Assembly (NCBI GenBank): GCA_023415655.1
Contig: JAEZKD010000162.1
Span: forward strand, 1 to 11,636
Direction of reading: 5' to 3'
Source: Bacillota bacterium
GTDB lineage: Bacteria; Bacillota; Clostridia; Lachnospirales; Lachnospiraceae
Length of the DNA stretch: 11,636 nt
The notes beneath the pieces are model-generated. The model made no database searches. It had not been told where the DNA came from and saw only the letters and a program-made list of their open reading frames with translations. The translations under genes and the position numbers were made by a program. Within the stretch, counting starts at the first letter, position 1. The number at the start of each line of letters is the position of its first letter. This document shows, piece by piece, positions 1-6,831 of the stretch.

Positions 1-228
1 GTCAGCAGCTTTTCTACAACCTTTTTTAATTGCAATTGCAGCACCTACTACATAAGCCCAGCAAGCGTTTTCAAAACAGATTGGCTGGATGCCCTTTACC
101 ATGTCATGTACATTGAGGCCGGCATCTTTTGTAATCTGTTCAGCTTCTTCGATAGAAGCAATACCATAGCTGTTTAATACAGCGTTGATTTTATCAATTC
201 TTCTTTCATATGATTCAAATAAAGCCAT
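1..228 (-). CDS. GGGtGRT-family protein, N-terminal 76 residues (cut by window edge)
   Basis: The reading frame opens at an ATG at 228-226 behind a strong AAGGAGG site and stays open to the window edge, so only the first 76 residues are visible. They begin MALFESYERRID and include the stretches GIQPICFENACWAYVVG and AIAIKKGC. I recognise this as the start of the GGGtGRT protein family, roughly 330 residues long in clostridia and named after a glycine-rich motif near its C-terminus that lies outside this window. Its biochemical function is unknown to me. It starts 20 bp after the stop of the NifU-like gene, so the two are almost certainly co-transcribed. Two cysteines (C51 and C55 in CFENAC) and a third near the edge are visible. 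Whether they bind metal cannot be judged here. Recognition of the family is from memory and the assignment is fairly confident; any role in iron-sulfur metabolism is inferred from the neighbour. Confidence 0.82.
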   Translation of the reverse strand, partial: MALFESYERRIDKINAVLNSYGIASIEEAEQITKDAGLNVHDMVKGIQPICFENACWAYVVGAAIAIKKGCRKAAD

Positions 229-248
229 TGTATTGTGTCCTCCTTATA

Positions 249-941
249 TTATTCTTCTCTAGGGTCGATGATTTTAACGGCATCAGCTACACGGCCATAC
301 TGACCTTTTGCTTTTTCATATGCAGTGTTTGGATCATCACCTTTTTTGATGAAATCTGTCATCTTACCAAGACTTACGAACTGGTAACCAATGATCTGAT
401 TTTCTTCATCAAGAGCAATACCTGTTACATAGCCTTCAGCCATTTCAAGGTAACGAGGACCTTTCTTTAATGTACCATACATAGTACCAACCTGGCTTCT
501 TAAACCTTTACCTAAATCTTCAAGACCAGCACCGATTGGAAGACCGCCTTCAGAGAAAGCACTCTGTGTTCTACCATAAGCAATCTGTAAGAATAATTCT
601 CTCATAGCAGTATTGATAGCATCACAGACTAAGTCTGTGTTTAACGCTTCTAAAACAGTAAGACCTGGAAGAATTTCAGAAGCCATAGCTGCGGAATGAG
701 TCATACCGGAGCAACCAATGGTTTCTACTAATGCTTCCTGGATAATACCTTCTTTTACGTTAAGTGTTAATTTACAGGCACCCTGCTGAGGAGCACACCA
801 GCCTACACCGTGTGTTAAACCGGAGATATCGCTTACTTGTTTGCTCTGTACCCATTTTGCTTCTTCAGGGATTGGCGCAGCACCATGGTGGACACCCTGT
901 GCTACAGGACACATTTTTTCTACTTCATGTGAATAAATCAT
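249..941 (-). CDS. NifU-N-like iron-sulfur cluster assembly scaffold protein
   Basis: This 230-residue protein starts at ATG 941-939, preceded by AAAGGAG seven bases upstream. It resembles the NifU N-terminal/IscU scaffold fold, in which three cysteines hold a nascent Fe-S cluster for transfer to apoproteins in the cytoplasm. Cysteines lie at residues 11, 49, 56, 77 and 106. The segment ETIGCSGMTHSAAMASEIL (73-91) matches the conserved region around the second IscU cysteine, and C49/C56 and C106 are candidates for the other ligands. The protein is longer than IscU (about 130 residues). The added C-terminal half (about 120-230) includes SEGGLPIGAGLEDLGKGLRS and a region rich in Gly and aromatic residues, and is not part of classical NifU. 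It is not the full nitrogenase NifU, because no ferredoxin-like middle domain or CxxC Nfu domain is visible. The gene heads a unit with the GGGtGRT gene 20 bp downstream. No cysteine desulfurase is in view. General scaffold role is known for the family; the client proteins are unknown. Confidence 0.83.
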   Translation of the reverse strand: MIYSHEVEKMCPVAQGVHHGAAPIPEEAKWVQSKQVSDISGLTHGVGWCAPQQGACKLTLNVKEGIIQEALVETIGCSGMTHSAAMASEILPGLTVLEALNTDLVCDAINTAMRELFLQIAYGRTQSAFSEGGLPIGAGLEDLGKGLRSQVGTMYGTLKKGPRYLEMAEGYVTGIALDEENQIIGYQFVSLGKMTDFIKKGDDPNTAYEKAKGQYGRVADAVKIIDPREE

Positions 942-976
942 GTTGAGACTCCTTTCAATCTTTCATTATCATTCTG

Positions 977-1004
977 ACAATTTCATACAATTGCATGAAA
1001 TTGT
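977..1004. repeat. Near-perfect 28-bp palindrome, candidate operator
   Basis: The arms ACAATTTCAT (977-986) and ATGAAATTGT (995-1004) are exact reverse complements. The 8-bp centre contains CAATTG, so 13 of 14 base pairs across the dyad match. It lies 36 bp upstream of the NifU-like start codon and would overlap a weak promoter (TTGTAA at 1009-1004, 16-bp spacer, TATGAA at 987-982, minus strand). That position suits a repressor dimer site. As RNA it could also form a stem, but there is no T-run behind it. The binding protein is not identifiable from sequence. Confidence 0.5.
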
Positions 1005-1030
1005 TACAACCAGTAAAACTGGGCGCACAA

Positions 1031-1059
1031 GAAAAAATCTCGTGCGAATAATCACGAGA
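1031..1059 (-). terminator. Intrinsic terminator in the leader of the NifU-like gene
   Basis: Read on the minus strand, TCTCGTG (1059-1053), an 8-nt loop and CACGAGA (1044-1038) form a perfect 7-bp stem followed at once by TTTTTTC. No gene on the minus strand ends just upstream, since the neighbour at 1310 points the other way. It therefore either attenuates a long leader of the NifU-like gene, ends a small RNA, or stops antisense transcription. The right arm can instead pair with downstream sequence (1046-1039 with 1031-1024), which would put the T-run in a loop. Confidence 0.6.
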
Positions 1060-1270
1060 GCAGTATGTATTAAAAAAAGCATAAAGTCTTTTGTAACACT
1101 GCATCCTACGTAAGTTATTTTCTTAACAAAGGAAGCCCCTAACAAAGGGCTCGTTTGCTTTCTCCATATTCTCTCATAAATTATTCATTTCGTCTAGTGC
1201 TTTTTTCTAAAAAATTATGAAATGAACTGTTAAGTTGAATGAAAAATTGCTTTCCTTTTTATTGTAAAAT

Positions 1271-1279
1271 TGCTATCAT
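1271..1279 (+). promoter_or_regulatory. Possible extended -10 promoter element of the methionine operon
   Basis: TGCTATCAT fits an extended -10 (TG, one base, then TATCAT), 30 bp upstream of the ATG at 1310. An overlapping CATAAT (1277-1282) is an alternative -10. No convincing -35 hexamer sits at the right distance, so this is weak. If real, the leader is only about 25 nt, too short to contain a riboswitch. Confidence 0.3.
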
Positions 1280-1309
1280 AATAGGTAGAAAGTAGAAAGT
1301 GAGGTTTCT

Positions 1310-3115
1310 ATGAATATATATGAGTACATAAGTCAAAAAAGGTTAGTTTTAGATGGAGCAATGGGAACATATTTTGCACATAAGGAAGGCTTAGAAAGTG
1401 CTGTTAGTGAATTGGCTTTGGAAACACAATCGGACAAAATCAAAGCAATTCATAAAGAATATATAGAAGCAGGTGCAACTTTATTAAAAACGAATACCTT
1501 TATGCTCAATCCGATTGCAACGAGACAGAGTATAGAAACTTTAAGACAATGGCAGCACATTGCATGCGAGATACTTCGTCAGGCTGTGAAGGAATCTGGG
1601 AAGACCGCATTTATTGCTGGAGATATTGGGCCAATCTATCAAGACATCGAAAGTACAGAAGAAGCAATCTTAGCCATGTATTATCAGATTATCGATGGAT
1701 TCATAGAAGAACAAGTTGATGCAATATTATTTGAAACATTTACCAATGCTTTATATCTAGAGCAATTGAGTAAGTATATCAAGGAAAAAGCTCCGTCTAT
1801 GTTTATTATCACTTCCTTTTGTTTGAATAAAAACGGTTATACAACACAAGGAATTAGTGCAAAGAAACTACTTGCAAAGCTATCAGCAGTCGATTCCATT
1901 GATTCGATAGGCTTTAACTGTGGTATTGGCTCAGGACATATGAATCAACTCTTAAAAACTCTTAAGCTTCCCAAGAGTAAATATATCATAGCTTCACCCA
2001 ATGCTGGTTATCCAGAACAAATGCACAATCGCATGATATTTATGAATAATACAGTATTCTTTGCTGAGAATGCAAAGAGTATGTTGGAACAAGGGGTTGC
2101 AATCATAGGCTCTTGTTGCGGAACCAATCCAGCTTACACAAAAGAATTAGTGACACTAACAGATGAATTCGCACCTATTCAATTAGAAAAGGAGTCCTTT
2201 GTTGTTGAAGTAAGAGAGCTATCAGAAGATGCAAATGAGACAAAGAGTCAGCAACCCAATTCCTTTTTAGATCGACTGAATCGTGGGAAAAAAGTGATTG
2301 CTGTGGAACTAGATCCTCCTTATGATGCAAACGATGAACACATATTAACGTGTGCAGAGCAATTAAGAGAACAAGGAGTAGACCTAATCACACTCGCTGA
2401 TTCACCTCGTGGTCGTAGTAGAATTGATTCCATTCTTATGTCAATCAAGTTAAATCGTGTCACCCAAATGGAGGTTATGCCTCATGTTTGCTGCCGTGAT
2501 CGCAATATGGTTGCGATGCGTTCGTCCTTGTTAGGAGGTTATGTCAATGACATTCGTAATCTTCTCATCGTTACAGGAGATCCCCTTCCAGCAGAGAGTC
2601 GATTAACCATGTCTAATGTATTTGATTATAATTCGATTCGTCTGATGGAGTTTGTGCAAGAGATGAATGAAGAACATTTCCCGAACGACCCATTTATATA
2701 TGGGGGAGCTTTAAATTATAGTGGAGCGAATGTGGATAAGATTGTAGAGCGTATGGAAAAGAAGTTAGATGCGGGTGCTTCTTACTTTTTAACACAACCT
2801 GTGTACAGTGAAGACGATATGGAACGTATTCAATTGCTTCGAAATCGCACACAAAGTAAGATTTTAATTGGCATTATGCCGTTTGTCAGCTGGAAGAATG
2901 CGAATTTTGTAAAGAATGAATTTGCGGGCATTCATGTTCCAGAGGAAATTGTAGCAAGATATCATAAAGATATGTCAAGAGAAGAAGCAGAGCAAGTAGG
3001 AGCTATTCTTGCAACTGAAATTATACAAAAAACGAAAGACATATGTGATGGTTATTATATGATGCTTCCATTTAATCGTGTTAGTATGATGGGAAAAATA
3101 GTTACCGTTTTCTAA
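1310..3115 (+). CDS. Bifunctional homocysteine S-methyltransferase / methylenetetrahydrofolate reductase
   Basis: The 601-residue protein fuses two enzymes, as in the YitJ-type proteins of Bacillota (about 610 residues). Residues 1-290 are a homocysteine S-methyltransferase barrel. It has the N-terminal LDGAMGT (14-20) and the zinc ligands expected of the family: C204 in GFNCG and C269/C270 in GSCCGTNP. Residues 318-601 are a flavin-type methylenetetrahydrofolate reductase, with E333 in AVELDPP (catalytic glutamate position), D424 in VTGDP (flavin contact) and Q496 in LTQPVY. It reduces 5,10-methylene-THF to 5-methyl-THF. The first domain moves a methyl group to homocysteine; its donor is not readable from sequence. 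A charged linker (about 291-317) joins the halves. The ATG follows GTGAGG five bases upstream. It is the first gene of the run that includes metH, which uses 5-methyl-THF. Both active sites look complete. The reductase call is firm; the physiological donor of the first domain is open. Confidence 0.92.
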   Translation: MNIYEYISQKRLVLDGAMGTYFAHKEGLESAVSELALETQSDKIKAIHKEYIEAGATLLKTNTFMLNPIATRQSIETLRQWQHIACEILRQAVKESGKTAFIAGDIGPIYQDIESTEEAILAMYYQIIDGFIEEQVDAILFETFTNALYLEQLSKYIKEKAPSMFIITSFCLNKNGYTTQGISAKKLLAKLSAVDSIDSIGFNCGIGSGHMNQLLKTLKLPKSKYIIASPNAGYPEQMHNRMIFMNNTVFFAENAKSMLEQGVAIIGSCCGTNPAYTKELVTLTDEFAPIQLEKESFVVEVRELSEDANETKSQQPNSFLDRLNRGKKVIAVELDPPYDANDEHILTCAEQLREQGVDLITLADSPRGRSRIDSILMSIKLNRVTQMEVMPHVCCRDRNMVAMRSSLLGGYVNDIRNLLIVTGDPLPAESRLTMSNVFDYNSIRLMEFVQEMNEEHFPNDPFIYGGALNYSGANVDKIVERMEKKLDAGASYFLTQPVYSEDDMERIQLLRNRTQSKILIGIMPFVSWKNANFVKNEFAGIHVPEEIVARYHKDMSREEAEQVGAILATEIIQKTKDICDGYYMMLPFNRVSMMGKIVTVF

Positions 3116-3149
3116 GAGGAATAGGGAATAGTAATCACAAATATACGTG

Positions 3150-3157
3150 AGAAAGGA
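3150..3157 (+). promoter_or_regulatory. Ribosome binding site that fixes the phosphoesterase start
   Basis: AGAAAGGA lies 7 bases before the ATG at 3165. A GTG at 3147 would give a protein six residues longer, but it lies upstream of this site and has no good ribosome site of its own. Confidence 0.6.
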
Positions 3158-3164
3158 ATGTCGC

Positions 3165-4268
3165 ATGATGGCACTTAGAATAGAAGAACCTATCGTAAAG
3201 GCTGGGCAGAGAGCAATTGTGATAAGCGATATTCATGGCAATCTAGTTGCGTTTCAAAAGCTCTTAAAGAAGGTTCGTTTTACTCAAAAGGACGTTTTAA
3301 TTCTACTTGGAGATTTGGTAGAAAAAGGAGAGAGTAGTTTAGCTTTATTGCAATATGTGATGGAGTTACAAAAAAGCCATACAGTGTACACGGTATGTGG
3401 AAATTGTGATGTAATTGCAATGGAAGTGTTAAGGGATGAAAGAAATAAGGAACTTTTGGGGTATATCTATACAAGAAAGCATACGCTTGTAGGGGAGATG
3501 TGTGAGGCAGTTGGAATTCCTATATCAAAGGATCTAGATATGCTTGGGGTTAAGAAGATTCTTCGTAAGGAGTTTGAAAAGGAGCTTGATTTCATAGCGA
3601 ATATGCCACATATATTAAAAATCAATGAGTATACCTTTGCACATGCTGCAGTAACAGAGGGTGATTTATCCCAGATGAAACCATCTCAAGTAATGAAAGC
3701 TGATGCATTTATGGAACAAGGGTATCATTTTGAGCATTATCATGTGGTTGGGCATTGGCCAACGGTCTTATATAGCAAGACGATTCCAAATTGTAATCCA
3801 CGAATCGATAAAGAGAATAAAATCATTAGCATTGATGGAGCCAATGTATTAAAGCGAGACGGACAGCTCAATGCCTTGATTATTCCAGATACAACAAAAG
3901 AAGAATTCACCTATACGTATGTTGACCTACTAAGAAAGGCAAAAGTATTAAATACACAGGAAGTGGGCGAGGGTTCTTTTTGTATTTCATGGCTAGATAG
4001 TAAGGTTGAGGTACTTAGAAAAGAGCGTGAGTTTACTTACTGCGAGCATATCTCTTCGGGGAATAAGATGTGGATCCCGAATAGTTATCTGTATCAAGAA
4101 AAAGGCGAATGGCATGTGGAGGATATTACAAATTATCAGCTACCACTGACTTTTGGTGATATTGTATCAGTGACAGAAGATACAAATCGCGGTTATCTTG
4201 TGAAGAAGGATGGAATCTGTGGGTGGTATTACGGTATGCTTGAGTATGTACCTGAGATTGAGGAGTAA
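3165..4268 (+). CDS. Metallophosphoesterase with extra C-terminal (SH3-like?) domain
   Basis: A calcineurin-type metallophosphoesterase of 367 residues. The dinuclear metal site motifs are in order: SDIHGN (21-26), GDLVEKG (49-55), GNCD (79-82), H160 in FAHAAV and GHWP (196-199). GNCD instead of GNHD/E is the form seen in YfcE/MJ0936-type phosphodiesterases, while the VVGHWPT-IDGAN arrangement recalls ApaH/PPP-type phosphatases. The substrate (protein phosphate, dinucleotide polyphosphate or another phosphodiester) cannot be decided. Residues 265-367 form a separate C-terminal region ending in GYLVKKDGICGWYYG (343-357), a beta-strand pattern like bacterial SH3 domains. No signal peptide or membrane segment is present, so it is cytoplasmic. 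It lies 49 bp after the MTHFR fusion and 39 bp before metH, with no terminator on either side, so it should be co-transcribed with methionine genes. An alternative start at ATG 3168 is one codon later. The enzyme class is confident; the role is unknown. Confidence 0.85.
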   Translation: MMALRIEEPIVKAGQRAIVISDIHGNLVAFQKLLKKVRFTQKDVLILLGDLVEKGESSLALLQYVMELQKSHTVYTVCGNCDVIAMEVLRDERNKELLGYIYTRKHTLVGEMCEAVGIPISKDLDMLGVKKILRKEFEKELDFIANMPHILKINEYTFAHAAVTEGDLSQMKPSQVMKADAFMEQGYHFEHYHVVGHWPTVLYSKTIPNCNPRIDKENKIISIDGANVLKRDGQLNALIIPDTTKEEFTYTYVDLLRKAKVLNTQEVGEGSFCISWLDSKVEVLRKEREFTYCEHISSGNKMWIPNSYLYQEKGEWHVEDITNYQLPLTFGDIVSVTEDTNRGYLVKKDGICGWYYGMLEYVPEIEE

Positions 4269-4307
4269 TTTAGAGTCATCTTAGAATAAATGTTAGGAGT
4301 AGCATAA

Positions 4308-6767
4308 ATGACAAAACAAGAATTTCAGCAATTAATTAAAAATAAAATTGTGATATTGGATGGTGCAACTGGGAGTATGCTTCAAAAAGCTGGCATGCAA
4401 TCTGGAGTTTGTCCTGAAACCTGGATTCTAGAACATCCAGAGGTTTTAATTAAGCTACAGTATGAATATTGCAAAGCTGGATCTGACATTGTATATGCTC
4501 CGACCTTTACAAGCAATCGCGTTAAATTAAAGGAATATGGATTAGAAGAACAGCTTGATAGTGTGAATCACTCCTTGGTGGCACTTTCCAAAGAGGCAGT
4601 TCGTAGATATCAAGAGGAAGAAAATCGACCAATATATATTGCTGGTGATTTGACAATGACGGGAGAACAATTAACTCCTTATGGAAGTATGACATTTGAA
4701 GAGTTAGTTGATATCTATAAGGAGCAGATTCGTTCCCTTGTGAAGGCAAACGTAGATCTCTTAGTTATTGAAACCATGCTAAGCCTACAAGAATGTCGTG
4801 CAGCAGTGATTGCTGCGAAGGAAACCTGTGAGTTACCGATTATGGTATCCTTAACATTTCAAGAAGATGGTCGTACATTATTTGGTACAGATCCAAAGAC
4901 TGCAGTGATTGTACTACAAAGTCTTTCAGTGGATGCGATTGGTGTGAATTGCTCCGTTGGACCAAAGAAGATGTGTGAGGTATTGCAAAGAATGAAGCCT
5001 TATGCCAAGGTTCCATTGATTGCAAAGCCAAACGCTGGGTTACCGCAATTAATCGACGAACAAACAGTATTCTCCTTGGAAGAAGAGGAGTTTGCAAACG
5101 AGTGCAAACACTTTTTTGAACTTGGTATTCAGATGATTGGGGGCTGTTGTGGAACCACTCCAGAACATATCAGTAAGCTTGCTAAGATGGCACAGCAATA
5201 CTCAATACCAGTTGTGAACCAACCAAAGTTTCGGGCTTTGACTACCGAGCGAAGAACCGTTGAGCTATCGCTTAATGGGCCATTTCTGGTGGTAGGAGAG
5301 AGAATCAATCCTACAGGTAAGAAAGCATTGCAAGCGGAACTGAAAGAAGGTAAACTAGACCTGGTTTGTGAGATGGCAAATGAGCAGGTGGAAGCTGGTG
5401 CAGATATTTTAGATATTAATATGGGGATGAATGGAATTGATGAGAAGGAAATGATGCTAAACGTGATGAGAGAAGTACTTCCATTGGTGGATACTCCTTT
5501 GAGCATTGATTCTAGCCATATAAGTGTAATCGAAGCTGCACTTCGAGAATATCCTGGTAGAGCACTGATTAACTCCATCTCCTTAGAACAAGAAAAGTTT
5601 GAAAAGCTCTTACCAATTGCGAAAAAGTATGGAGCGATGTTTATTCTTCTTCCCTTATCTGACGCTGGTCTTCCAAAAGATATTGAGGAGAAAAAACAAA
5701 TCATTCATACCATTCTAGAACGAGCATTATCCTTAGGAATGGAGAAGGAAGATATCATCGTTGATGGGTTAGTCAATACCATTGGTGCCAATAAACAAGC
5801 CTCTCTTCAAACAATTGAGACAATTCGCTATTGCAAAGAAGAGCTTTCTCTTGGTACAATTGTTGGGTTGTCAAATATCTCATTTGGTTTACCAGAACGA
5901 CAATTTGTAAACAGCACCTTTTTGGCATTTGCGATTCAAGCAGGTCTAACCATGGCAATTGCCAATCCATCTCAGGATCTGTTAATGAATACTGCCTACG
6001 CAGCAGATCTTCTAAGCAATAAGGAAGGTGCAGATATTCGATACATTCAGCGTGTTACAACAAGAACAGTGAATATTACGAATAAACAAGCATTAGCACC
6101 AAAACCAGTAGAAAAAAAACTTGAAGCTACAGAAGCTACAGTCATCTATGAAACTGTACTGAAGGGGAACAAACGAGTAATATTAGCACAGGTGGAGGAA
6201 GAGCTAAAAAACCATACGAGTGCATCGACCATCTTAAATACGATGCTAATTCCAGCGATTACTGAAGTGGGCAATCGCTTTGATTCTGGTCAATATTTTC
6301 TTCCACAGCTGATCGCTTCTGCAGAAACGATGAAAACAGCAATTGACCGTTTAGAGCCATTACTTCAAGAGAATAATCAAGGAAAGAGTTCAGGTACAAT
6401 CGTGATTGCTACAGTTGCAGGTGATATTCATGACATTGGTAAGAATCTCGTTGCTTTGATGTTAAAGAATTATGGGTATCGTGTCATTGATCTTGGGAAA
6501 GATGTGGATTCAGAGCTTATCATAAAAGAAGCTCAAAAATGTGATGCGGATATCATCGCATTATCAGCTTTGATGACGACTACAATGCTTGAAATGAAAA
6601 AAGTTGTCAAGCTTCGTAATGAAGTTGGTTTACGAGCGAAAGTGATGGTTGGCGGTGCGGTTATCACACAAAGCTACTGTGAAGAAATTGGAGCAGATGG
6701 CTATTCTAAGGATGCACAAGAAGCTGTGGTACTTGTAAAACGGCTGATGGGATTGATGGGTAAATAG
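4308..6767 (+). CDS. metH: Cobalamin-dependent methionine synthase, short form without reactivation domain
   Basis: This 819-residue enzyme transfers the methyl group of 5-methyl-THF to homocysteine through methylcobalamin. Four modules are visible. The homocysteine barrel (1-300) has LDGATGS (17-23) and zinc ligands C215, C280 and C281 (GGCCGTTPEH). The pterin-binding barrel (about 320-590) has GERINPTG (330-337), DINMG (369-373) and IDSS (400-403). The helical cap for cobalamin (about 610-690) follows. The cobalamin domain (about 695-819) has DIHDIG (706-711), in which H708 is the lower axial ligand of the corrin cobalt, and SALMTTTM and VGGA downstream. E. coli MetH is about 1227 residues and ends in an AdoMet-dependent reactivation domain; here the frame stops cleanly after the cobalamin domain, as in Thermotoga and many clostridia. 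Reactivation would need a separate protein, which is not in this window. The start ATG follows TTAGGAG at 8 bases. Its methyl donor is made by the MTHFR fusion two genes upstream. Confidence 0.93.
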   Translation: MTKQEFQQLIKNKIVILDGATGSMLQKAGMQSGVCPETWILEHPEVLIKLQYEYCKAGSDIVYAPTFTSNRVKLKEYGLEEQLDSVNHSLVALSKEAVRRYQEEENRPIYIAGDLTMTGEQLTPYGSMTFEELVDIYKEQIRSLVKANVDLLVIETMLSLQECRAAVIAAKETCELPIMVSLTFQEDGRTLFGTDPKTAVIVLQSLSVDAIGVNCSVGPKKMCEVLQRMKPYAKVPLIAKPNAGLPQLIDEQTVFSLEEEEFANECKHFFELGIQMIGGCCGTTPEHISKLAKMAQQYSIPVVNQPKFRALTTERRTVELSLNGPFLVVGERINPTGKKALQAELKEGKLDLVCEMANEQVEAGADILDINMGMNGIDEKEMMLNVMREVLPLVDTPLSIDSSHISVIEAALREYPGRALINSISLEQEKFEKLLPIAKKYGAMFILLPLSDAGLPKDIEEKKQIIHTILERALSLGMEKEDIIVDGLVNTIGANKQASLQTIETIRYCKEELSLGTIVGLSNISFGLPERQFVNSTFLAFAIQAGLTMAIANPSQDLLMNTAYAADLLSNKEGADIRYIQRVTTRTVNITNKQALAPKPVEKKLEATEATVIYETVLKGNKRVILAQVEEELKNHTSASTILNTMLIPAITEVGNRFDSGQYFLPQLIASAETMKTAIDRLEPLLQENNQGKSSGTIVIATVAGDIHDIGKNLVALMLKNYGYRVIDLGKDVDSELIIKEAQKCDADIIALSALMTTTMLEMKKVVKLRNEVGLRAKVMVGGAVITQSYCEEIGADGYSKDAQEAVVLVKRLMGLMGK

Positions 6768-6831
6768 ATTGAGATAAAACCGCAAATAAACATTGAATGT
6801 CCGCAGCAGCGGTTGGTAAATGGGGGCGAGA

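Larger units (their letters stand above)
942..1309. other. Divergent intergenic region (368 bp)
   Basis: This gap separates the minus-strand iron-sulfur pair from the plus-strand methionine operon. Besides the palindrome and the minus-strand terminator it holds a 5-bp hairpin (AGCCC 1134-1138 with GGGCT 1147-1151) and an AT-rich block at about 1200-1280. I looked for a SAM (S-box), T-box, cobalamin or THF riboswitch on both strands, because the downstream genes would justify one, and recognise none. No protein-coding frame of credible quality is present. Confidence 0.6.

Noticed and set aside
960..974. Fur-like half site TGATAAT near the NifU-like start
   Set aside because: Only one half matches the 7-1-7 consensus; the other half matches at about one of seven positions.
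1024..1059. Leader hairpin shares the 7-mers GCACGAG and TCTCGTG with the tRNA-Gly acceptor stem
   Set aside because: A palindromic stem matches both strands of another stem automatically once one arm matches; no other tRNA feature is present, so I treat it as chance.
942..1309. SAM, T-box, cobalamin or THF riboswitch upstream of the methionine operon
   Set aside because: The pathway makes one plausible, but no hallmark sequence or fold of these classes is visible on the plus strand.
5129..5704. Antisense open frame of 191 codons inside metH
   Set aside because: It lies opposite the conserved pterin-binding region, has low-complexity Ser/Ile-rich content and no ribosome site; it is a shadow of the metH codon pattern.
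6778..6814. Hairpin behind metH (AACCGC with GCGGTT, or CCGC with GCGG)
   Set aside because: No T-run follows, and it lies directly before the next gene's ribosome site, so it is not a convincing terminator.
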